The translations under genes and the position numbers were made by a program. Shown here piece by piece: positions 1-11,307 of a DNA stretch of 64,000 nt. The stretch is from NCBI GenBank assembly GCA_002946415.1, contig NJPS01000032.1:372001-436000 (forward strand), given 5' to 3'. A model generated the notes under the pieces. It was not told the DNA's origin, did not search any database, and saw nothing but the letters and a program-made list of their open reading frames with translations. Position 1 is the stretch's first letter. Each line of letters opens with the position of its first letter. The stretch comes from Rutstroemia sp. NJR-2017a BVV2 (lineage: Eukaryota; Ascomycota; Leotiomycetes; Helotiales; Rutstroemiaceae).

Positions 1-1253
1 TATGTCTTGGGGTCACTTTGATGGGCGAGGGAGGAGGTGAGTGTTCAGGGGTATTTCCATCTGTTGCAGTCTGAAATTCTTCATCGCTCTTGGCCCTGGA
101 TTCGTCCCGCTCTTCGAGGCGGCCTCGCTGATGCGCAACTGCTCGGGCAAGTTCCTGGTTCTGACCAGTCAATTCTTCTAATCTTTTCTGCAGTAAACTC
201 CGCTCATTTTCGGCTATCAACATGGTGCGCTTTACGGTCCCTAGTTCAACATCGTGATGTTTTACTGCTGAGGTGTGTTGTTCTTGGAGCTTGGCATGGC
301 TCAGCTTGATCTCATCTAACTCCTTCTGCGCGGCGTTCTTCTCAGACTGCAAAATGTTCAAATTTTGGGTCAACTTCTTTTCCCGATCCGATGCTTCTTT
401 TTGCGCGGCCAAGTGCTCGTGAATTTGAGTTTCCAAGTTCCAATTCTCATCCTTGTATCTACTTTCGCTCTCATCCAATGTCCTTAATCGCTGAGACAGC
501 CCCTCGGCTTCGATTTCCAATCTGGACTTCTCGAGCGCAACTGTCTTCAGGGTTTCCTCCTTCTCGGCTAGCAATGCTTGCAAATGTCGTACTTGTGCCA
601 GTAAAGAGGTACTGATTTCTGTCGCAAATTCGATGTCGTGAACTCTGTTGGAAGGTTGATTTCGCTGCTTTCGATTTGGAACGCTGAATTTGGATGGGGA
701 GCTGGTAGCTTGGCTTTCGAATTTAGATGGGCTTGCGGAACGCTACATTGTGTCAGTATTTTAAGATTGTTGTAACTAGGAAAGGAGAGTTTACCTTATC
801 AGCGAATGGCGAACCGCTCATCTCGCTGCTTGATGCTCTTGATTTTGGTAGGAAAGCCCTCGCAGTCTCTCTGCCAACCTCATTATATTCCTTCTCGATA
901 TCGAACAGTTTCTGTCGCAATTCCGGTGTGATGTCTCCTTCGCTCTGTTGCTTCTCAACTTCCTTCAACCGGTCTCCAAGGTCCTTCCTCTGCTGCAAAA
1001 GTGTGGTACCAAGGTTTGAAGCTTCTTGAATCCTCCGTTCCGTTTCTGCAAGATGAGCTTCGAGTGCCCGCTTCGCTTGTTCTGGGGATGTTGAGGGGCC
1101 AAGCGCAAATAGCTGTTTATCGAAATGAGAGAATCGATGGTGGTTTGTGGCCGAAGGAGGTGACAAAAAAGGATCGCTGCCATTGCTGTCTCCTGTATCG
1201 GAGAAAAGAGACGGGTGGTCCATTGCCAAAGAGGTCGACATTTTGATGACCAC
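1..1253 (-). CDS. Conserved fungal coiled-coil protein, 5' part (runs off the window)
   Basis: Two exons are visible: 1253-795 and 742-1 (about 400 residues). The intron, 794-743, is GTAAAC..TGTAG and joins in phase 0. The protein starts with a short Ser/Pro-rich head, then a long heptad-rich, Glu/Lys/Gln-rich region in two blocks, broken by a basic linker (VPNRKQRNQ) before a second block beginning RVHDIEFATEIST. From memory this matches a conserved filamentous-ascomycete family often labelled 'M protein repeat' or myosin-tail-like; its function is not established. The visible part ends in a Pro-rich stretch, so more protein lies to the left. The start could be 1253 (MVIKM) or the Met four codons later. 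No enzymatic domain is visible. A structural or tethering role is inference only. Confidence 0.75.
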
Positions 1254-3217
1254 AATTAAATCGATGGCGAGGAACCGATTGAATCAAAGACAAAGTCTTG
1301 TAATTCGAGCCACCAGGTAACTCTTGCGTCCAGGTAGGACGCTCTCGAAATTGGCAATCCGATTAATTTTGGTGGTACGCTACAGTAAACAAATGCGACC
1401 GAAACTCGAATGCGTCCCACGGAATATAGTAGCACGACCTTGTAAATATGGCGTATAGACGAGACTAGCTTTGTTGATTGAAGGGAAGAATATGGTTCGC
1501 GTTGTGAAGCCGTCGTTTTTCCAAGAACACAATACCGGCTTTTTCGTCCTTATCTCACGCGTGTTTTAAATTCACGATGCAGCTATTGTAAAACTTGACC
1601 AGATGAGGCGGAGTGCATCTGCGTACAGAGTAGAGCACAACAAACTCGGTATGTCGGGTAGAAGAAGGTTTCGAAAAGAGCCAAATTTGGTAAAATAAGA
1701 AAAACCAGAAAGGAAAAAAGAGCGGACTCTGTTGTGAATCACAAACGATCACAGCAGTAGAAGATGGCAGCGGAGGGAGGAGGGAGGAGGAGGAGGAGCA
1801 TGAGTGCACGTTTAGAAGTGGTTGTTGATGGGGTTCATTGAACCATTGAAAGGGAGTCCAGTCCAGTTTCGCTTGGTACATTCAAGACAAAAAGGCGTAG
1901 GACGACCGAACGATGTGGGTGAGGCAGCGGTCAAGGTTGTTGTTCAAACAGCTCTTCTTTTTAAAGCTATTCGGTTGCCCAGATGCAGATAGATAACTTA
2001 TATGAACCAGCAACACAGCAATGACAAGTAGCAAGTCAGGTACAAGAGATTGAGAGAGTGAGAGAGGATTTTTGGGCAAAGGCATGTATGGTATGGGGAC
2101 GTCGGGATGCTGGATGCTGGACGCTGGATGAACGGTATGGATTGTTCTTACTCCGTACTTACCCCGGTAAGGTAGGTGGGAAGTAGTTGATAGGCGATGG
2201 GGGAGAGATATGATAGGCGTGAATGCAAGCATTCATCTCTAGCTGTCAGTCCGAAGGTATGGATGGGATGGGTGTGGTATGTGTGGCTCTTGTTTATTTG
2301 TTTTGTGTGTTTACCTGGATAACTGGCTGACAGGGGTGACGGGGGTGATGGATAGCTGGGTAGAATCTCTATCTTTGGTAAGCTATTCGAACATGCATTT
2401 TCAACGTCGATCAGACCAATTGAATCATGGTACTTCGTACATGTTGATTAGGTTGCCAATCGGTGTTGTCAATCGCAATAGCTTCACCAGTATGCATTGG
2501 GTAGCTATTTCGCTAGGCTGGAAACATGGGCAAGATGGGCAAGATTGGCAAGATGAATGAACAACGAACACCGGCGCATCGAGTCAAGCCTTTCTACACA
2601 CGCCGGCATGCTTCCCGCGCGATAAGTTCTCACGAGCTGTCAATGGATTGGGTACGACGGCCTTCAAACAGCATCGCCGACAGACCAAGGCAGCAACGAA
2701 AGAGGGGAGAGGAGACTCCTTAACATATCAACCGGGTATATCTACATATCGACTAAACGAAGGCAATTACTGGTGGGTGCATAAACGATTCAAAAACTTA
2801 AGATGACAATGATGAAAATCGGACCAGGAGAACCAGCTCCTCCCTTGCTATCGCTATTACTCATACCCGTCAAGGATTAGCTGCGTGGATTAACAGGTGA
2901 ATCAAGGATCAGAGGGTCCTTCGATTTTGTTCTGCCGGTTTCTGCCTTAGGCTAAAATCATCAATAAGGCTGATTACTCAGTCACCCAATTACGTGAGCA
3001 GGCAAGGTTCGTGGTTCCAATTCATGCAATTTCTCAGCCTTCCCATCTCTCCATCGTAAATATCAAACCCATCAACCACTTCCACGGATTCCAACTGTTG
3101 GCTCTTCATCAACAAAGCTTCCGACGACTTAAGTTATCGCCGCATCGTTTTGAAAGTCTCTGAGTACCAATTGGAAGACAAAGCAGTAATACCACAAGAA
3201 GAAGTAGGAAAATCACA
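1254..3217. other. Divergent intergenic region
   Basis: It separates the leftward coiled-coil gene from the rightward CWC24 gene, so it holds both promoters. I see no protein-coding reading frame with family features. It contains a GGA-rich purine tract at about 1773-1800, three copies of an 8-mer GGATGCTG-like repeat near 2105-2130, and three GGCAAGAT-type units near 2527-2552. Confidence 0.6.
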
Positions 3218-4276
3218 ATGGACACTCCCGAATCTGCAGCAGCTCCTCCTCCAAATCCCACGCAACCAGTAGCCGTTTTCAAGAAGCGTTCAGCAAAAGG
3301 GAAATCAAACTTTCGCAAACGAGCTGCAACACCCCCACCTGCCAATGACGACAGCGACGACACATCAGGATATTCCTCTTCAGAAGATGAATCCGGACGA
3401 CGGATAAAGCGTCGCAAGAAGAATACTGGCGCCATAACTGCCTCTTCCAAAACTACAAATCCTTCCTCAAATCTCGAAGATCTCTCTGCAACTAAATATA
3501 CCGCCGCACACAGCACAACCATCCGTTCCTCAAATGATGCTACCAAACAAACCAATTGGTACGACGAAAATGCCAACGACGCTCTCTCCTCCAAAAATCT
3601 CCTCGGGACCACACGTTCCAAACCCTCCACAACTGAAGATAATCTCCCAGATGGAACATACAAGGGACTAGCCAACAGCACAAAATTTATACAAAAGAAT
3701 CCTGACGCTCCCAATCGCGTCGTAGGACCTGTCAAAGCCCCAACAAACATCCGCACCATAACCGTCACCGATTTCGCTCCCGACGTATGCAAAGATTACA
3801 AGCAAACCGGATTCTGTGGTTTCGGGGACAACTGTAAATACCTACACGCACGTGAAGACTACAAAGCAGGCTGGCAACTCGACCGCGAATGGGAGAATGT
3901 CACCAAGGGCAAAAAGGTAGTTGGCGGGACCAAAATAGCATCAGCGAATCGAAACACAGGAGATGCAGAAAACGACGACGAAGATGAAGATGCGCTGTTG
4001 GAGAATATACCGTTCGCATGCATAATATGCAGGGAGAAATATAAGGATCCGATAGTAACGAAGTGCGGACATTATTTCTGTGAAAGCTGCGCGTTGAAGA
4101 GATATAGAAAAGATCCTAGTTGTGCGGCTTGTGGAGCGGGAACGGGGGGTGTTTTCAATGTTGCGAAGGGGTTGAAGAAACTGCTGGATAGGAAGAGAGA
4201 GAGGGCGAGGAAATTGAGGGAGGAGGCTATTGCTAATGGAGAGGAGGTTGATGAGGATGAAGAGGAGGAGGAGTGA
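3218..4276 (+). CDS. cwc24: Pre-mRNA-splicing factor CWC24-like (CCCH zinc finger plus RING finger)
   Basis: Intronless, 352 residues. The first about 185 residues are low complexity (Ser/Thr/Lys-rich). A CCCH finger begins near residue 191 with spacing C-x8-C-x5-C-x3-H. A C3HC4-type RING runs from about residue 268 (CIIC, then CGHYFC) to about 305 (CAAC). The tail is basic then acidic, ending in a Glu run. This CCCH-then-RING order is diagnostic of Cwc24 / RNF113, a nuclear protein of the activated spliceosome that acts before the first catalytic step; the RING gives ubiquitin-ligase potential. The ATG follows an A-rich leader (ATCACAATG). Length and domain order fit the family, and nothing looks damaged. 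Confidence 0.93.
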   Translation: MDTPESAAAPPPNPTQPVAVFKKRSAKGKSNFRKRAATPPPANDDSDDTSGYSSSEDESGRRIKRRKKNTGAITASSKTTNPSSNLEDLSATKYTAAHSTTIRSSNDATKQTNWYDENANDALSSKNLLGTTRSKPSTTEDNLPDGTYKGLANSTKFIQKNPDAPNRVVGPVKAPTNIRTITVTDFAPDVCKDYKQTGFCGFGDNCKYLHAREDYKAGWQLDREWENVTKGKKVVGGTKIASANRNTGDAENDDEDEDALLENIPFACIICREKYKDPIVTKCGHYFCESCALKRYRKDPSCAACGAGTGGVFNVAKGLKKLLDRKRERARKLREEAIANGEEVDEDEEEEE

Positions 4277-4781
4277 TAAGGGAATATAGATGTCTGGATA
4301 TCGAGGTAAATAAAACCAGCACAAATGCACTACAGTCATAGGAGGACAATATAGTTCCATTTCAATAAATGGGAAAGCAGCGGAATGCACCAATATCTTT
4401 ATCCTCTCCTCGCCCTTCAACTCTTTCTTCACATCTACCCCTTAACCCCAAGCGAAAACACATGCACTAATCCACAGCCATCCCATGCCCTCTCAAACAT
4501 CTATCCTGCGCTGTTCATTTGCCCACCCTTCTCTCATCCCAGTCCGCAATCCCCATTCACCACCACTCACTCCCTCACTCCCTCATACCGTCGTCGGCGG
4601 ACTCGTCGGACAAGGCAAATACAGCGTCTGCCACGTCGTCCCACAAGCCCCATCACACGTCGTTTTACAACCTATTTTCATTCCCCCCATTAGCTTCTTT
4701 TCATACCATATCTCCTCTTCTCTTCTCTTCCTCTGCATTCATCCCCACCCACCCCCTATCCTCCATCCGCCCAAAAACAAC
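4277..4781. other. Convergent intergenic region
   Basis: This is the tail-to-tail gap between CWC24 and the repeat-protein gene. The + strand is strongly pyrimidine-biased with many CCTC/CCAC runs. Several short frames stay open because of that composition; none has protein-like features. Confidence 0.5.
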
Positions 4782-6296
4782 TCACAACACAGAAGAAAGA
4801 AAAGAAAGTAAAAACCTACTAGTCACAGTCGCCACACCCCCCGAGCTCCTACACCCACACTCCGCCGTCACCGTACTCAGCACAATACACGCGGCTCTCG
4901 TACACGGCGTCTGCGTATTCGGCGGCGGACACCCCGGACCCGTTGTTACGGTTATACTCTGACAGCTTGCTGCGGTTGTCCCGGGAGGCGTCACAGTGAT
5001 AGTCGTTGGGGATGTGGTCGGGGTGTGCGTCGGACAGTTGCAGTAGCTGGGGTAGGGGGGGTAGTAGGGGCAGGAGCAGGTTACGGTGGGGAGGGTCACG
5101 GTCGTGGTCGTGGGGGTGCTGGTAGTTGTGGGAGTGCTGGTGGGGAGCGTGTGCGTCGGACAGTCGCAGTAGCTGGGGTAGGGGGGGTAGTAGGGGCAGG
5201 AGCAGGTTATGGTGGGGAGGGTCACGGTCGTGGTCGTGGGAGTGCTGGTGGTTGTGGGAGTGCTGGGTGGGAGCGTGTGCGTCGGACAGTCGCAGTAGCT
5301 GGGGTAGGGGGGGTAGTAGGGGCAGGAGCAGGTTACGGTGGGGAGGGTCACGGTCGTGGTCGTGGGGGTGCTGGTGGTTGTGGGGAGCGTGTGCGTCGGA
5401 CAGTCGCAGTAGCTGGGGTAGGGGGGGTAATAGGGGCAGGAGCAGATTATGGTGGGGAGGGTCACGGTCGTGGGGGTGGGGGTGCTGGTGGTTGTGGGAG
5501 TGCTGGTGGGGAGCGTGTGCGTCGGACAGTTGCAGTAGCTGGGATAGGGGGGGTAGTAGGGGCAGGAGCAGGTTGTGGCGTCTGTGGTTGTGGAGGGGGG
5601 AGGAGAGACATGCACGGGACAGTTGCAGCCGGCGGGGCCGGGGCCGAATTGTGGACAGCTGCAGGTGATGGTTGGGGTTGAGGTAGTGGGGGTGGTAGGT
5701 GTGGTGGTAATGGTGGTGGAATCGGTGGTTGAGGATCGGGACGAAGTACACGATATCTCGTGGCCGATGCTGAAGCCGGTGAAGCAGGTGGCGGAGCAGG
5801 ATGAGGGGCAGGGGGTGTAATAGGTGGTGGTGGGGACGGAATAGGGGCAGGAACAGGGGACGTTGATGAAGACGTCGGAGATGCAGAAGGGTTGGGAGCA
5901 GGATGTTGGGGTTGTCTGGGTGGTTGTTAGTTTTTGAGGGGAGTGAAATGTAAGGTGGTGGTGTGGAGAAGGGCGGAGGATATGGGCGATTTGAATGGGG
6001 CGGGATATAATCAATGGATCTGGGGAGAACTTACAGGTGGGCAGTAAGAGTGTGATGTCGAGATAGTTACTGTAGGACAAGGTGTTGACTTGGGAGGAGT
6101 TGGTGTAGTGACCGTAGGAATTGTGGGTGGACAAGCATAGACAGTGGTAAGTGTTGCTTGTGCCAAGTTGAATATACTATAAACAACGAGAGATTTATAT
6201 CAGCATTCGAAGTCAAAGGAGTTTGATGCAGAGAACAACTTACAAGAGCGAGACAAGCGTTGTCGACAGCATGGAGAAGCGTGTCACTGCCATCAT
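4782..6296 (-). CDS. Secreted Cys/Thr/Pro-rich tandem-repeat protein (cell-surface type)
   Basis: Three exons: 6296-6244, 6176-6035 and 5915-4782; about 442 residues. Introns are GTAAGT..TATAG and GTAAGT..CCCAG, and both junction phases agree. Residues 1 to about 25 form a signal peptide (MMAVTR head, hydrophobic core, AQA end). Then comes a Thr-rich segment, followed by about five copies of a 42-residue unit of two halves: a Cys/Tyr/Pro half (SCPYYPPYPSYC-CP) and a Thr/Pro/Val half. The C-terminal part has several more cysteines and a short hydrophobic end without a clear GPI site. Regular cysteines plus a Thr-rich, probably O-glycosylated spacer suggest a disulphide-braced wall or surface protein; this is inference, and I recognise no named family. 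The last residues are uncertain because a late intron cannot be excluded. Confidence 0.7.
5023..5590. repeat. Tandem coding minisatellite, 126-bp unit
   Basis: The marker GTGTGCGTCGGACAGT starts at 5023, 5149, 5275, 5389 and 5515. The spacings are therefore 126, 126, 114 and 126 bp. One unit lacks 12 bp (four codons), so the frame is kept. Copies differ by a few substitutions. The array lies inside the secreted repeat-protein gene and encodes its 42-residue repeats. Confidence 0.93.
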
Positions 6297-7029
6297 CACT
6301 AGTGCCAAGAGTCAAATTACCCAATGGCAATGGAATAGATTTTCAGAAAGATCAAAATCTTGAAGCAAAAGAGGGCAATCAAACTTCTATTACCTATCCT
6401 CCACAAGTGGGTATACCCCATCTTTATATACTGCCTCCATTTTCCATATTCACATCCCCATAAAACTTTATATCAGCCCAGCAGACTACACGGTCCGCAC
6501 ATGCGGGGTAAGTCAGCGATCCGGAGACGTTAAAAGCTTCAGGCAAAATACACATAGCGTTGCAGCCTGTAAGACGGGAAAGAAACATTTCGTGGAATAC
6601 GAGGAAACGTTGTGTCTTGGCTACAAGAAATAGCACCTGATTTGTTGTGTCCTGTGTGACAATGTTCGTATCCCTTACAGATAGATGCAAGTATGTTCTG
6701 GGATGTGGGTGCACTTGCATTTTGTCGGGTAAGTACCCGAACCATGTACTGTCATAAGTGGGTTCTGGAGTTTTGAGCAGAAACTGGCAGAACATAGGTA
6801 TGCATTGCATCCGCCATATATGTGAGTTCACTCACCGCTGGACACACAAAGATATCGTGGCTGCAACGCCGTTTTCAACTTATCTACATGTGCTTGAAAT
6901 GGCTGATGATTGTTCATCAATACCACAGAACTACACTACCACAGTGGTGCTTAATATGCTTTTGAATGCTATACTTAACATGGAGCTGCATATAGTCGAG
7001 TACTTGTGGAATAGCAGACTATTCCTTAC
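6297..7029. other. Intergenic region with promoter of the repeat-protein gene
   Basis: It lies between two leftward genes, downstream of the amine oxidase and upstream of the repeat protein. No convincing gene is present. A TATA-like element sits at 6422-6430. Confidence 0.5.
6422..6430 (-). promoter_or_regulatory. Candidate TATA box of the secreted repeat-protein gene
   Basis: The minus strand reads TATATAAAG about 126 bp before the ATG at 6296, a plausible fungal spacing. It is inferred from motif and position only. Confidence 0.4.
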
Positions 7030-9631
7030 TCAAAGTTTGCTTTTAACATCATTCGGATCCAAATCTGGTCCAGTTCCCTGCATATGCGAGACCGGCTCTT
7101 TTTGGACCTCTCCACTCTCGCAACACTTGGAGTCACCTACAAGTACCGATGATTCGTTTCTCTTCCCTGGGACATCTATAGCTGGATTACAGGTGAAGAA
7201 ATCGGCTGGCTTAATATGCAACTGATGTATTTCCACGGGCCTACACAGTCAGGGTTCGTTTGAGAAGAAGAGGGAGCGGGCAACGTACATAACAGGCCAA
7301 TCTTCGACTCGAGGATTGTGCTAGATCAACCATTCAGCGAGCTTTCTAATGCAGCTAGGGCTTGGCAACTCACTGTAAGTCCAAAAACATTCCATACAAC
7401 GACGTCCTCATTTTTGACATCATCTTGTCTTGCGACGGCATCCATGACTCCATCAATTTCCTTTTGACTTTGATTTGTAAATTCACCACCAGCCCAAAGT
7501 TCACCTGTAGTGCTCGTCAGTATTCATCTCTCAAACCATCACACTGACGTGATCAACTCCTGATTGTGTAACCTTACCATCTTTATACTTTGTGACCCAC
7601 ACATGATGCTGTGCGAACTGAGCTCTTTGCGCCACAATACTATCAGGGTGGGCGAGTAACAACTGGGTAGCAGATGGAATGAATTTATATCCCACTGGCT
7701 TTCTAGAAACAGGGTTGATTTTGGAGGGATTCGTCATCTTGATTGTAAGGTTTGTTTGAGGTGAAGCATCAAGGAACTGCGACTTTTCGACCACAGTTTG
7801 TCTGACCTGTAAGCTGAATTAGTAACGTCGCTGGGGACGATAGAACATGCGCACCTCATAACCATTCCCGTATGGGTTGATATCTCTGGATATTTGCATA
7901 GGTAAGGATTCCTCAACAACAACACTGTTAGAATGTCCATCGATGGCTGGATCAATGCGTATACAGAAAAGATGTTGATGATTCTGAGCAAGGGCCCCGC
8001 TGGAGACGACATTACCCCAAGGACTTGTCTTGCCAGGGTCAATATTGACAACGCTGACGATACCCGTGGCTCGAGTCTCAACAGTGATGCCTCCTGCCTG
8101 GTCCAGCTTGTAAGCAAATATATATTCGTAGTTTGCAAGTGTAATGATAAATTGAACAATAAGTTCCCTGGATCGTGCCACAACAGCCCTTTGGGTTCGA
8201 TAATTGGTATGCTTCCAGCCTATTCCATTGTCTTCTTCGTGCAGGCATACAACGTTCTTGGCCACGCTGGCCATGCCATCGGGCTCTGTGAGAATCGCAT
8301 CGAAGTACTTGATTGCGCCGAGACAGTCGCATCCAAGAGATAGGTTGTTGGCTGCACGTCCAGCACCGCCATCTCCAAAATCAAATGCTTGCTTCCTGTG
8401 GAAAGGAGGTCGTGGGTCACCTGGCAGATTTGAAAGTCAGTTATTGCACTTTTAGTTGTTTGAGAAGGGATGCCGATCATCCACTTCCAATTCAACCAAA
8501 AGGGTTTCATAAATGCAAAATCTGTGAGTGGCCTCACTCGAAGGCATCACCCATTTCGCACTCACCATATGGTACGGTCATTTCGCTCAGCGAAAGCCTG
8601 TAAAGTACACTACGTCCATCATACCGAACATCATGTAGAGTAGCACCCTCTCGCGGGCTGAACCCCAACCTAAATCTCCACTTCTGCCACTCTATCAGAT
8701 TACCGCTCACCTTAAAAGATGGACCTTGAGGCTGAACAACGTTCAGTGGCTTAATGTCGTCCCGAAGTGGTTGCTGCAACAGCTCAGGAACATAATCGGA
8801 GGGACTACAATGATCAATAATGTTCTTCTTGTGAGTTCCGTACGTCAAGCCATCTTCTTTGCCACCAGTAGCTAGTCTATCAATCCGTACAATCTCCTTT
8901 GTATAAGTATCGAGAACGGGAATGATGGGTAAGGGATAACCATAATGATTTGCATCTTCATTGCCCGATTTTGTGTCCCGAGCAAAGCAGAGTCCTTGTG
9001 TATAACGTGGAGCCACTTCGTCGAAGTCCGGTCCACCATAAGGCCAAGGGTCGATTGTGACCACAAAGCCCTCTGGGAGGTCAAACTCAGCGATTGCTTT
9101 TTTATAGAGAGGCGAGGCAAAGCAAGCTTCTGTAAATGCCCGAAATTCATGACTAAATAATAGTGATAAGCCAAGGGATCAGGAAATCATAGTAAATCTA
9201 ACAGAATTTGGAAGATAGAAAGATCTGCCTTACGTAGTTATGGCAGGCTGGTGAAGCTTATCAACTGTCCTTTGCATAACTTCATCACCCGACACTACAT
9301 CAACCAGCGACTCCGTGTATTCATGGGTCCTGTCGGCTCGAACAATATCGTACTGTACTTTTGCTAGACGAGCCGGCCTAGGTGCTTTTCCTGTGAGTTT
9401 TCCGGAATGCTCCAACTCCAGGTATCTGGAGAGCTCTTCTTTTGGCGGCTCTTCTAAACAAATCGACCTGTAGTGAATGGTGACATCAGCACCTCGGCGT
9501 TTGAGAATAACTTCTCTGGCCAAATTTGACTCTGCAACCGAGAGCTGATCGAGTGGATGTGGCAGCGAGGTTCCTGATGGGTCAGACCCATCCGGTCTAA
9601 GTGAAGCTGTGGTCGCCTGGTCCGCAGACAT
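7030..9631 (-). CDS. Copper amine oxidase (primary-amine oxidase)
   Basis: Seven exons: 9631-9234, 9152-8566, 8420-7855, 7806-7578, 7504-7374, 7320-7289 and 7240-7030; 717 residues, all phases consistent. It oxidises primary amines to aldehyde, ammonia and H2O2 using copper and topaquinone. The N2/N3 amine-oxidase domains fill the first about 230 residues. Visible catalytic features are the N-Y-E-Y motif with the topaquinone-forming Tyr at about 426, the FDFGD block carrying the probable catalytic Asp (about 342), the copper HxH at 476/478, and a probable third ligand His near 653 in the VEIH segment. The C-terminus has the family's HNPRVEDWPVMP and PADFF blocks. There is no signal peptide and no clear peroxisomal SKL; the end is -SKL preceded by K (KSKL), which does match a PTS1 tripeptide, so a peroxisomal location is likely. 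Start chosen at the only ATG before the conserved N2 domain. Confidence 0.93.
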
Positions 9632-9762
9632 GATCGTTGTTGGATCAATGGGGTATGGTAGAAAAGGGAATATATTGCAAGTACAGAGATACTTTTGAGG
9701 TCTAAAGGAGAAAAAACGAAGGATAACAAAGTACTTGTAATCTCTGAGTGCGAAATTTCTCT

Positions 9763-9768
9763 TTATAT
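9763..9768 (-). promoter_or_regulatory. Candidate TATA box of the amine oxidase gene
   Basis: The minus strand reads CCATATAAAG about 135 bp before the ATG at 9631. It is inferred from motif and distance. Confidence 0.35.
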
Positions 9769-10399
9769 GGAAGGTATGCCTTGTCCCCCTACCTAGTAGA
9801 TCAATGTACCCCTCCTTGAGCAGACGTGGAGGCGTGCTACAGTGATGATATACGGCATACTGATAACGATTGCTCAACCGAGCTTGAACCAAGAAGGAAA
9901 GTCCACGCGATGGCAGCTTTTGTGCTGTTATCATTATTACTAAGCATTCACATGTTCTGCTGGCAAACAAAAGCAAGAACTGAAGACTGAAATACTATGG
10001 CACAAGAAAAGGAAAATGCTGATGAGTATGGTGTCCCTCAGATCAACAACTTCGAATGTGCAAAGTATTCTTCTTCATGGACGTCGGTCCCAAACACAGT
10101 GGACTCTCGCGAGTATATCACGAACTGCGAGCCCCCACCAATCACTCGTGTTTGCTTGTCCCGCTACTCCAATCTAACTGAATGGTGGCTGTACCTATCG
10201 GATTGAGTGTGTCCCAACTGTTGCTCGAGATCTATAGAAACCAATAATGTCTTTGCGACATCGAACATGGTGAGAAAGTCGGGGTCGTTCTAGCAGAGGT
10301 ACCTGCAGGTCGGGCAGACTACATAAGGTCCCTCCAGGTCCACAAGCCGAGAGATGCAATTCGATTTGGGAGCTATTCTCTTGTCAGACAGGATCCCCG

Positions 10400-10431
10400 A
10401 CAGCTACAGCTACAGCCACAGCTACAGCTAC
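10400..10431. repeat. CAGCTA hexanucleotide microsatellite
   Basis: There are five near-perfect CAGCTA units, the middle one reading CAGCCA. It lies in non-coding DNA between the amine oxidase and importin genes. Confidence 0.8.
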
Positions 10432-11112
10432 AAGCAGAAACTGTCTACTCTCTGTTTCAGCGGCAGGCTTAATTTAGCTCAGCACAATGTCTTTTCCTTG
10501 CATTTACATTAACATCACTTCGCGGTTCATGCCGACATGGATGGCTTCAATATAGACCGACACGCCGTACTATGCCGGACGGACATGAACATCGATGGTA
10601 CTTGCTAGCAGAGACACTGAAATAGGCAGTGGGGTTTTCTCCTGGGATTTAAAGCCTTCGCTGGGCTGCATGATTCAGCCCAATAAAAGAAGGTCCGCAT
10701 CCAACAAGCTCCCACATTTGGGATGGACAGGACTCACGGTAAGCATTGTAGTCATATTCTCGATGAGTAGGGAGTACGGACCTACTAACTACCTGCACCT
10801 ACCGCAAGAGAAGTGTTGGTTCCAGACTGCTAGCCTATTAGCCCCAAGCCCTGGCGTTTCGACTATGTAATGGACCGATTCATACGATGGGAGAATAAGA
10901 AACACACGAAATAGCGGTCTCGATGAACGGTCGTTTGGTCTTCTCATGCTGTCAGAGTGTTTGTTTCCACCATCATTTGTAATGAATGCTTTTAGTAGGT
11001 GAGGTGAAACAGGCGCTTAGAGAGGGGTCAATTCTTTCCTTTTTTTATCCCCCTCTTTTAACTTGATAAGGACCCACGAAGCAAGATAACCAGAACCAGG
11101 CGCTTCAGCTTA

Positions 11113-11307
11113 GAAAAAACAGGCCGATCTGAGGCATAGGCTCTCAATGCAAATATAACAATAAAAATATTATAATCTCTCAGAGCCTTTAGAACATTTG
11201 TTCAATAATAATATTCTAAATATTCTTGATACTCTAGGGCTTTTAGGATATTTATTTGATAATAGTAAATAGCTTCAATATATTGTTCCAGATCGGCCTG
11301 TTTTCTC
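11113..11307. mobile_element. MITE-like element, Tc1/mariner type (TA target duplication)
   Basis: A 195-bp segment has near-perfect terminal inverted repeats: left GAAAAAACAGGCCGATCTG (11113-11131), right its reverse complement (11289-11307) with one difference. TA dinucleotides flank it directly at 11111-11112 and 11308-11309. The interior is very AT-rich, contrasting with both sides, and consists of two diverged half-copies (around AGAGCCTTTAGAACATTTGTTCAATAATA and AGGGCTTTTAGGATATTTATTTGATAATA, each described here only by their shared words). No coding capacity. Size, TIRs and TA target sites fit a non-autonomous mariner-class MITE mobilised in trans. Confidence 0.75.

Noticed and set aside
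3109..3792. 227-codon minus-strand frame
   Set aside because: It is antisense to the CWC24 coding sequence and has no features of its own.
5025..5681. Gly/Ala/Val-rich + strand frames over the repeat array as real genes
   Set aside because: They mirror the 126-bp tandem repeat of the minus-strand gene and have no independent start context or splice structure.
10400..10431. CAGCTA array as a CRISPR-like repeat
   Set aside because: Units are contiguous hexamers without spacers, in a eukaryotic genome; it is a plain microsatellite.
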